From Blautia sp. OF03-15BH (GTDB taxonomy: Bacteria; Bacillota; Clostridia; Lachnospirales; Lachnospiraceae): DNA of 64,000 nucleotides. Positions 52,383 through 59,521 of this stretch are shown here, one piece after another. The stretch spans positions 1 through 64,000 of the forward strand of contig NZ_QSCM01000005.1 of NCBI RefSeq assembly GCF_003463065.1. Reading direction: 5' to 3'. The position numbers and the translations under genes were made by a program. The notes under the pieces were generated by a model that was given only the letters and a program-made list of their open reading frames with translations, searched no databases and was not told where the DNA came from. Within the stretch, counting starts at the first letter, position 1, and every line of letters starts with the position of its first letter.

Positions 52383-53338
52383 AACAGAACCGATGGATCA
52401 AACGCATGCTGCATGCGGGGATACAGACGCTGATCCTGCTTGTGGGGATCACGTTTCTTTCCTTTCTTTTGTCCTGGCTGTCGCCGGGAGATGCGGCAGA
52501 ACGGATGCTGAAAAAGTCAGGAATGATGGTGACAGAAGAACAGCTGGAAGCCAAGAGAGAAGAGCTTGGGATCGACCAGCCGCTTCTGGTGCAGTATAAA
52601 AACTGGCTGGTGAAGCTGTGTAAAGGTGATTTAGGAACCTCTTATAAATCCAAAAAGGAAGTGGTACAGGAGCTGGCAAAAAATCTTCCTTATACAGCTG
52701 CTCTTACGGCGGTAGCTATGATTCTGGTGATCCTGATCTCTCTTCCGGTGGGGATCCTGTGTGCACAGCATCGAAATGGTCTGTTTGACAATATCTGGAG
52801 AGGAGTGACGTATCTGTTTTCTTCTCTTCCATCCTTTTTTGTGGCGTTGCTGCTCATGTATGTTCTGGCTTTGAAGCTCGGACTTCTTCCGGTGATCGCG
52901 ACCAGAAACTGGAAAGGGATCCTGATGCCGGCACTGGTTCTTGCCCTGACACTGTCCGCCTGGTATATCCGTCAGGTTCGGGCGATCGTGCTGAAGGAGC
53001 TCTCCAAAGGGTATATCGATGGCCTGAAGAGCAGAGGAATATCCCGGCGGAAGATCCTTTTCGGGCATGTACTGAAAAACAGCATGCTGCCGCTGGTGAC
53101 ACTTTTTGGAATATCCATTGGAAATATGATGGGAGGAACGACCATTGTGGAGAGTATTTTTTCCTGGCCGGGAGTCGGGAAAATGGCCGTGGATGCCATC
53201 AATTACAGAGATTATCCGGTGATCCAGGGCTATGTGGTCTGGATGGCACTTATTTTTCTGGTGATCAATTTTGCAGTCGATGCATCCTACCAGTTCTTTG
53301 ATCCGAGAGTACGGAAAGGGGTGGAAAAGGATGGATAA
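52379..53338 (+). CDS. NikB/DppB-type ABC permease
   Basis: A 319-aa permease with LLVGITFLSFLLSWLSPGDAAERML at the first membrane segment, the EEQLEAKREELGIDQPLLVQYKNWL loop and SKGYIDGLKSRGISRRKILFGHVLKNSMLPLVT coupling region. It belongs to the Opp/Dpp/Nik class. It overlaps the next gene by eight bases. Confidence 0.94.
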   Translation: MKQNRWIKRMLHAGIQTLILLVGITFLSFLLSWLSPGDAAERMLKKSGMMVTEEQLEAKREELGIDQPLLVQYKNWLVKLCKGDLGTSYKSKKEVVQELAKNLPYTAALTAVAMILVILISLPVGILCAQHRNGLFDNIWRGVTYLFSSLPSFFVALLLMYVLALKLGLLPVIATRNWKGILMPALVLALTLSAWYIRQVRAIVLKELSKGYIDGLKSRGISRRKILFGHVLKNSMLPLVTLFGISIGNMMGGTTIVESIFSWPGVGKMAVDAINYRDYPVIQGYVVWMALIFLVINFAVDASYQFFDPRVRKGVEKDG

Positions 53339-54152
53339 AAAGAGAAAAAGCAGGATATGGCTGATCGTTTCTCTGATCTTGCTGTTGCTCCTCTTTGTGG
53401 CTGCTTTCGGTGGGGAGAAGTGGCTTCATCACGCTCCTTTTAAACCGGATATGCGTCATGCATTCCAGAAGCCCTGCCTGGAATATCCCTTCGGGACAGA
53501 CAATCTGGGGCGCTGCGTATTTTGCAGGATCATAAAAGGAAGCAGAACGTCGATCTTTTCCGCTCTGTTTGTTGTGCTGATTGTTTTTACAGTGGGGACG
53601 CTGCTTGGCACAGCAGCCGGTTTTGCAGGTGGGATCTGGGAAAACATCATCATGAAGATCACCCTGATCTTCCAGGCATTTCCGTCTTTTATCCTGGCGG
53701 TGGCCATTGCGGGGATCCTGGGAAACGGAGTCATAAACGGAGTCCTTTCCCTGTGTGCCGTATACTGGACAACGTATTGCCGTCTGGCGAGAAGCCTGAC
53801 CGTTTCCTTACGTGAGGTTCCCTATATGAAGGCGGCAAAAGTCTGCGGGGCGGGAAAGCCTGCGATCCTGTTCCGTTACATCCTGCCGAACGTCATGCCC
53901 TCTCTTCTGGTAACGGCTGCACTGGATGTGGGAAGTGTGATCTTAAGTATGGCCGGGCTGTCCTTCCTGGGACTCGGGGCGGTAAGACCTACGGCAGAAT
54001 GGGGAGCAGTCATGAGTGAAGCAAAGGATTATCTGCAGACGGCACCCTGGATCATTGTATTTAACGGAATTGCTTTGTTTGTTGTAGTGACAGTCTTCAA
54101 TCTGTTGGGTGACAGTCTGAGAGACCTGCTCGACACGGAAGCAGAAATGTAG
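53331..54152 (+). CDS. NikC/DppC-type ABC permease
   Basis: A 273-aa permease. HAFQKPCLEYPFGTDNLGRCVFCRIIKGSRTSIFSA is the diagnostic DppC N-terminal loop, and LREVPYMKAAKVCGAGKPAILFRYILPNVMPSLL the coupling region. The ATG at 53331 overlaps nikB-like, indicating translational coupling. Confidence 0.94.
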   Translation: MDKKRKSRIWLIVSLILLLLLFVAAFGGEKWLHHAPFKPDMRHAFQKPCLEYPFGTDNLGRCVFCRIIKGSRTSIFSALFVVLIVFTVGTLLGTAAGFAGGIWENIIMKITLIFQAFPSFILAVAIAGILGNGVINGVLSLCAVYWTTYCRLARSLTVSLREVPYMKAAKVCGAGKPAILFRYILPNVMPSLLVTAALDVGSVILSMAGLSFLGLGAVRPTAEWGAVMSEAKDYLQTAPWIIVFNGIALFVVVTVFNLLGDSLRDLLDTEAEM

Positions 54153-54207
54153 AAGGGATACCGGGAAGCCGGTGTCCCAGATAGATAAAAAACAGGAGGG
54201 TACGAAA

Positions 54208-55749
54208 ATGAAAAGAAAAGCAGCAGTCATCATGTGTGCGGCAATGATCGCAGCAATGCCTATGAGCAGTGTAAATGCGGCAGAAAGCGGAAAACATTTT
54301 ACGGCAGGAGCCACAACGGGATTTTTCGGAGCAGAAAGTCTGGATGTCGCTTACAACTGGGACGGATGGATCATGTCGATCTATGGGATCAGTGAGAATC
54401 TGTTCCGGCTTGATGCAAGCTATGTACCGCAGCCATGGATCGCTGAAAGCTATGAAAATGTAGATGATCTGACCTGGAAATTTACCATTCGTGACGGAGT
54501 TACCTTCTCCGATGGAAATCCGGTTACCGCAGAAGCGGTAAAAAAATGTTTTGAGCGTACCTATGCCAATAATGACCGGGCCGGTTCCACACTGGCGATC
54601 GCCAGCATGGAGGCAGACGGTCAGGTACTTACCATTGTTACGGAGACACCGAATCCCACGATCCTGAATGATCTGTGTGATCCGCTGCTTGGAATTTATG
54701 ACGCAGAGAAAGAGGCCGATCCGGAGCTCGGAGTGTCCTGCACCGGCCCGTTCGTGGCAACTTCTTTTTCTGCCATGACAGAAGTACAGATGGAAAAAAA
54801 TGAAAATTACTGGGGCGGTACACCGAAGGTGGATACGGTGGATCTGAAGATCATTGATGACACCGAGGCGCTCAATATGGCTCTCCAGAATGGAGAAATC
54901 GATCTGATCGCCCAGCTTCCGGCCAGTGGTACCAAGATTTTCGAAAACAATGAGGCTGTGACAATGGACAGCGCCACTTCCACAAGAGCAAATTTCCTGA
55001 TGTATAATCTGGAGCATGCAGGAGTGGATGATGTGAATGTGAGAAATGCCATCGGTATGTGTATCGACAGAGAAAGCTTTGCAGATATTGTCTATAATGG
55101 TTATGCAACCGCTTCCTATGGTATTTATCCGGAGACTCTTCCTTACGGAAGTACCGAGGGAATGGAAAATGCAGTGACCGCATATGATCCGGAGGGAGCA
55201 GCAGCTCTCTTAAAAGAAGCCGGCTATGAAGATACGGATCAGGACGGTATTCTGGACAAGGACGGCGAACCCTTATCGATCCATGCCATTACCTACAGTT
55301 ATAATACGGAGTGTCTGCAGCTGGCAGATATGATGCAGGCAGAGCTTGCGGAGATCGGTATTGATATGCAGATCGAGACCTTTGATGTGCTGGATGATTC
55401 TCTGACAAACGGAGCATTTGATATGGCGATCCTGAATTATGCCATGGCTCCAACCGGAAGTGCCCAGTATATGATAAGCATGATGTTTGAAACCAATGGC
55501 AGCAATAACTACGGCCATTATTCCAATGCAACGGTAGACGAGCTTTCAGAAAAACTGAAGGCAACCTTTGATGAAAAGGAAAGAAGCGATATCGCAAAAC
55601 AGGTCTGCGCAGAACTTCTGAAGGACAGAGCGTTTGATTTTGTGGCAGATCAGCAGCTGATCTGTGCTTATTCCAAAAAGGTAAGCGGTTTTGAGATCAA
55701 TCCCTCAGAGTATTATCTTATGACAAACGAAATCGATATCGAAGAGTGA
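54208..55749 (+). CDS. family 5 (Nik/Opp) substrate-binding protein
   Basis: A 513-aa solute-binding protein family 5 member. The signal peptide ends SSVNA-AESGK, with no lipobox. Motifs include PWIAESYENVDDLTWKFTIRDGVTFSDGNPVTAEAVKKCFER, MEKNENYWGGTPKVDTVDLKIIDD and RNAIGMCIDRESFADIVYNG. Its overall pattern is closer to nickel/metallophore-type than to oligopeptide-type proteins, in my reading. It sits between permeases and ATPases; GGAGG precedes ATG 54208. Confidence 0.9.
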   Translation: MKRKAAVIMCAAMIAAMPMSSVNAAESGKHFTAGATTGFFGAESLDVAYNWDGWIMSIYGISENLFRLDASYVPQPWIAESYENVDDLTWKFTIRDGVTFSDGNPVTAEAVKKCFERTYANNDRAGSTLAIASMEADGQVLTIVTETPNPTILNDLCDPLLGIYDAEKEADPELGVSCTGPFVATSFSAMTEVQMEKNENYWGGTPKVDTVDLKIIDDTEALNMALQNGEIDLIAQLPASGTKIFENNEAVTMDSATSTRANFLMYNLEHAGVDDVNVRNAIGMCIDRESFADIVYNGYATASYGIYPETLPYGSTEGMENAVTAYDPEGAAALLKEAGYEDTDQDGILDKDGEPLSIHAITYSYNTECLQLADMMQAELAEIGIDMQIETFDVLDDSLTNGAFDMAILNYAMAPTGSAQYMISMMFETNGSNNYGHYSNATVDELSEKLKATFDEKERSDIAKQVCAELLKDRAFDFVADQQLICAYSKKVSGFEINPSEYYLMTNEIDIEE

Positions 55750-55751
55750 TC

Positions 55752-56615
55752 ATGCTGAAAATAAACCATTTGAATATCTCATATCAGAACACCCCCGCAG
55801 TCAAGGATCTTTCCCTGGCTGTGGGGGCTGGTCAGATTGTAGGGATCGCGGGAGAAAGCGGTTCCGGAAAATCAACCATGCTGCGCAGCATCATCGGACT
55901 TCTTGGAAGAGAAGGAAGGATCACTGCAGGCGATATCCTGTTTGAAGGCCGTCAGCTGCAGCGGATGAAAGACAGAGAACTGGAAAAGATCAGGGGAAAA
56001 GACATTGCTATGATCTTCCAGCAGCCGGAGAGTTCTTTTGATCCGGTCACGACCATCGGAAAGCAGTTTTGCGAGGCAGTACGTGTGCATGAAAAGGTAT
56101 CGAAAAAAGAAGCACTGGACAGAGGAAGAGAACTTCTGGAAAAGCTGCATTTTCAGGATCCGGAGCGGATCCTGGATTCTTATGCTTTTGAGTTGAGCGG
56201 TGGAATGTGCCAGCGTGCTGCCATTGCACTTGGAATGGTATGCAATCCCAGGCTTTTGCTGGCGGACGAGCCTACAAGTGCACTGGATGTAACGGTACAG
56301 TCTCAGACAGCCGATGTTCTGATGGAACTTCGGGAAAACTTTGGTACGTCCATCCTGATGGTAACACATAATATTGGAGTCATTGCTTACATGGCGGATT
56401 ATGTGGGAGTCATGTACAAAGGAAGACTGGTGGAATGGGGGAAAAAGGAAGAGATCCTTCTGGAAGCAGTGCATCCCTATACGAAAGCACTGATCCGGGC
56501 GGTTCCAAAATTCGGAGAACCGTATGAAAAGCAGATCCCCTGTACGGAAGAGATAACAGAAGGAAAGCCGGTGGCTGTCTCACCGACGCACTGGATCCTG
56601 GGCGGAGGAAGATGA
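55752..56615 (+). CDS. NikD/DppD-type ABC ATPase
   Basis: A 287-aa ATPase with Walker A GESGSGKST, Q-loop IFQQPESSFDPVTTIGKQF, signature FELSGGMCQRAAIALGM and Walker B LLLADEPTSALD. It lacks the long cysteine-containing C-terminal iron-sulfur extension seen in many DppD/F proteins and ends HWILGGGR. It overlaps the next ATPase by four bases. Confidence 0.93.
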   Translation: MLKINHLNISYQNTPAVKDLSLAVGAGQIVGIAGESGSGKSTMLRSIIGLLGREGRITAGDILFEGRQLQRMKDRELEKIRGKDIAMIFQQPESSFDPVTTIGKQFCEAVRVHEKVSKKEALDRGRELLEKLHFQDPERILDSYAFELSGGMCQRAAIALGMVCNPRLLLADEPTSALDVTVQSQTADVLMELRENFGTSILMVTHNIGVIAYMADYVGVMYKGRLVEWGKKEEILLEAVHPYTKALIRAVPKFGEPYEKQIPCTEEITEGKPVAVSPTHWILGGGR

Positions 56616-57457
56616 TGGACAGACAGGGATGGATAAAGGTAGAGCACCTGAACAAGACCTTTCAGAAACAGGGAAAGAGAATAAACGCGGTCTGTGACGT
56701 CAGTTTTGAACTGTATCCGGGAGAGTGCTTCGGGCTGATCGGAGAGAGCGGAAGCGGAAAAAGCACTTTGGCGAATCTTGTCGCAGGATTGGAAAAGGCA
56801 GACAGTGGAGCCGTCTACATGGAGGGCTCAGGCGGACGGATCGATCTTCTGGCGAAAGGCAGCCGGAAACTCCAGAAGGAATACGGCCAGAAAAGACAGA
56901 TGATATTTCAGAATCCGCGTCTTTCCTTTAATCCGGCCATGACCATTGGAAAAGGGCTGGAGGAAGCTCTGCGGTATTATACAAAGCTTTCGAAAGAAGA
57001 AAGAAAAAAGAGGGCACTGGAAAATCTGGAACTGGTCGGATTGAAAAAAGAATATTATGACAGACATGCCTTCGAACTCAGCGGCGGAGAATGTCAGCGT
57101 GCGGCCATTGCCAGGGCACTGATGATCGAGCCGGAATTTCTGATCTGTGATGAGATCACAAGTGCACTGGATGTCTCGGTTCAGGCACAGATCATGGATC
57201 TTTTTGTGGAAATACAGAAAAAGAAAAAAATGACCTGCCTTTTTATCTCTCATGATCTGGCACTCGTAAGCAATATCTGTGACCGGATCGCGGTTATGTA
57301 TGATGGAAAAATCGTAGAAAGCGGAGTGACGGATCAGATCATCCATCACAGCTCTTCGGATTATACAAAGAAACTTCTTCAGTCTGTATTTTTGGCAGAT
57401 CAGGAGACCATGACCAGATATGAACGGAAAAAGAGAGAAAAACAAAAAGTTTTTTAA
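56612..57457 (+). CDS. NikE/DppF-type ABC ATPase
   Basis: A 281-aa ATPase with Walker A GESGSGKST, MIFQNPRLSFNPAMTIGKGL, signature FELSGGECQRAAIARALM and FLICDEITSALDVS. It is the second ATPase and last gene of the methyltransferase-linked importer. A degenerate copy of the 51466 terminator stem (CCCCCACCGTGG) follows. Confidence 0.93.
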   Translation: MMDRQGWIKVEHLNKTFQKQGKRINAVCDVSFELYPGECFGLIGESGSGKSTLANLVAGLEKADSGAVYMEGSGGRIDLLAKGSRKLQKEYGQKRQMIFQNPRLSFNPAMTIGKGLEEALRYYTKLSKEERKKRALENLELVGLKKEYYDRHAFELSGGECQRAAIARALMIEPEFLICDEITSALDVSVQAQIMDLFVEIQKKKKMTCLFISHDLALVSNICDRIAVMYDGKIVESGVTDQIIHHSSSDYTKKLLQSVFLADQETMTRYERKKREKQKVF

Positions 57458-57511
57458 AAAAGATTGAAAAAACATCCCCCACCGTGGCTTCCGCCCCCCT
57501 TCTTCGCCTGC

Positions 57512-57517
57512 TATAAT
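57512..57517 (+). promoter_or_regulatory. -10 box for the family 5 binding protein
   Basis: TATAAT lies 17 bases before the MITE insertion point. The -35 region (TTCCGC near 57489) is weak. The original leader would have run from here straight into the AAGGAG site at 57736. Confidence 0.5.
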
Positions 57518-57526
57518 GATTCCATT

Positions 57527-57534
57527 GTGACAAT
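57527..57534 (+). repeat. target-site duplication, left (GTGACAAT)
   Basis: GTGACAAT directly precedes the MITE end and recurs exactly at 57719-57726. Confidence 0.92.
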
Positions 57535-57718
57535 GTAACTGTTCCGGACGTTCAAAACAACAGGCCACAGACCCGCGCATTGCATGCGCTTTCGCTGCAT
57601 TCGCAGCTTTTGTCTGAGGCTAATGGGCGTTCCGCCCATTCCGAAATAAAAATTCATCCTATTGCAAACAAGTTTGCATAGTCTGATTTTTCATTTCGCT
57701 GATGTTCTGAACTGTTAC
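57535..57718 (+). mobile_element. MITE family A, short copy (184 nt)
   Basis: Ends GTAACTGTTCCG and CTGAACTGTTAC are flanked by an exact 8-bp duplication GTGACAAT. Apart from a missing about 51 bases, it is almost identical to the copy at 20272. It is inserted in the 5' untranslated region of the binding-protein gene. Confidence 0.92.
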
Positions 57719-57750
57719 GTGACAATATTAAAAAGAAGGAGATCGGAGAT

Positions 57751-59274
57751 TTGAAAAAGGGTTTATTTTTAGGAGCGGCTTTTGCCTGTCTTTTAGGCGC
57801 AGCGTCTATGCATGCAGACGCATCTACTCTTGTATATGGAAGCGGAGACTATACAAGGATCAATCCGGCAATGGATGAGCATGGAGAGATCAACATTCTG
57901 ATCTTTAACGGACTGACCGCTCATGACGGAGAGAATCAGGTGGTTCCGGCACTGGCAAAAAGCTGGGAGTTTGATGAGGAGACCTGTACCTACACGTTCC
58001 ATCTGGAAGAGGGCGTCAAATGGCATGACGGCGAACCGTTCACAGCCAATGACGTGAAATTTACCATTGAAGCCATCATGGATCCGGAAAATGGTTCTGA
58101 GAATGCGCCGAACTATGAAGATGTACAGGAGATCAACGTGATCGACGATCATACGATTTCTTTTAAGCTGGATGCCCCCAACGTGGCATTTCTGGACTAT
58201 ATGACCATGGCGGTTCTTCCGGAGCATCTTCTGGAAGGCGAAAACATGCAGGAGTCTGATTTTTTCCGTCATCCGATCGGAACCGGTCCGTATAAAATGA
58301 CGGAGTGGGATGAGGGACAGGCCATTGTGCTTGAAAAAAATGAAGAGTATTTCAAGGGTGAGCCGAATATCGATGAGGTCATCTTCAAGATCGTACCGGA
58401 TGACAATGCAAAAGCACTCCAGATGGATTCCGGCGAACTGGATCTTGCACTTCTTACTCCGAAGGATGCACAGGGCTTTGCAGATAAAGAGGGCTATACC
58501 TGCTATGATATGAAAACCTCTGATTATCGTGGTATTCTTTTCAATTTCAACAATGAATACTGGACAGAGAACAAAGATATCATTCCGGCTGTCTGCTATG
58601 GAATCGACCGGGAAGCCATCATTCAGGCAATCCTTCTGGGACAGGGAATGCCGGCTTACGGTCCCTTACAGAGAAACATTTATAACAACGAAAATGTAGA
58701 GCATTATGATTACAATCCGGAAAAAGCAAAAGAGATCCTGGAGAGTGTCGGCTGTACCATGGGCGATGACGGTTTTTACTACAGAAATGACGAGAAACTT
58801 GGTTTTGTCATCAGTGTCGGAGCAGGAGACCAGGTTCGTATCGATATCGCACAGGCAGCAGCTCAGCAGCTCAAAGAGATCGGTCTGGATGTGACTGTGG
58901 AAATCCCGGCACAGGTAGACTGGGGCGGACAGATGGCTTATCTCATCGGCTGGGGAAGTCCTTTTGATGCAGATGATCATACCTACAAAGTATTCGGAAC
59001 CGACAAAGGTGCCAACTATTCCAGCTATTCTAATGCTCTGGTAGACCAGTATCTGACAGAGGCACGTCAGTCTGATGATCCGGCAGTCCGGAAAGAAGCT
59101 TACGATAAATTCCAGGAAGAGCTGGCAAAGGATCCGGCATTTGCATTCATTTGCTATGTTGATGCCAACTATGTGGCAAAATCCTCCGTTCAGGGAATTG
59201 ATGCGGATACCGTTATGGGTCACCATGGCGTAGGAATCTTCTGGAACATTGCCGAGTGGACAATGGAAGAATAA
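57751..59274 (+). CDS. family 5 (Opp/Dpp) substrate-binding protein
   Basis: A 507-aa peptide/nickel-type binding protein. The signal peptide ends MHADA-STLV, without a lipobox. Family motifs are LTAHDGENQVVPALAKSWEFDEETCTYTFHLEEGVKWHDGEPFTANDVKFT, FRHPIGTGPYKMTEWDEGQ and the ACYGIDRE-like VCYGIDREAII. A TTG start at 57751 is supported by AAGGAGATCGGAG. It heads the second importer. Confidence 0.92.
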   Translation: MKKGLFLGAAFACLLGAASMHADASTLVYGSGDYTRINPAMDEHGEINILIFNGLTAHDGENQVVPALAKSWEFDEETCTYTFHLEEGVKWHDGEPFTANDVKFTIEAIMDPENGSENAPNYEDVQEINVIDDHTISFKLDAPNVAFLDYMTMAVLPEHLLEGENMQESDFFRHPIGTGPYKMTEWDEGQAIVLEKNEEYFKGEPNIDEVIFKIVPDDNAKALQMDSGELDLALLTPKDAQGFADKEGYTCYDMKTSDYRGILFNFNNEYWTENKDIIPAVCYGIDREAIIQAILLGQGMPAYGPLQRNIYNNENVEHYDYNPEKAKEILESVGCTMGDDGFYYRNDEKLGFVISVGAGDQVRIDIAQAAAQQLKEIGLDVTVEIPAQVDWGGQMAYLIGWGSPFDADDHTYKVFGTDKGANYSSYSNALVDQYLTEARQSDDPAVRKEAYDKFQEELAKDPAFAFICYVDANYVAKSSVQGIDADTVMGHHGVGIFWNIAEWTMEE

Positions 59275-59281
59275 AAAGATG
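59274..59281 (+). repeat. target-site duplication, left (AAAAGATG)
   Basis: AAAAGATG precedes the MITE end and recurs exactly at 59426-59433. It overlaps the last base of the binding-protein stop codon. Confidence 0.9.
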
Positions 59282-59425
59282 GTAACTGTTCAGAGCCAAG
59301 CAGATTTTCATGCAAAAGTGTGAGTCATGCTTGCATGAATGAACACTTTTACAGGGAAATCTATTTGGCGGATACGCCACACCGACGAAATGCGTAGCAT
59401 TTTGGAGGTGGTTCTGAACAGTTAC
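59282..59425 (+). mobile_element. MITE family A, variant copy (144 nt)
   Basis: Ends GTAACTGTTCAG and CTGAACAGTTAC are exact inverted repeats, flanked by the 8-bp duplication AAAAGATG. The interior (ATGCTTGCATGAATGAACAC) differs from the other complete copies but matches the fragment at 33952, so two subfamilies share the same ends. It sits between the binding protein and the ATPase gene. Confidence 0.92.
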
Positions 59426-59521
59426 AAAAGATGTAAGGATGAAAGCAGCGCTCTCTCCGGCAGACAGCAGTAGCTGGGCCGGAGGGAGCCCTTTGTGTTT
59501 TCAAAGAGAAAGGAACAGAAC

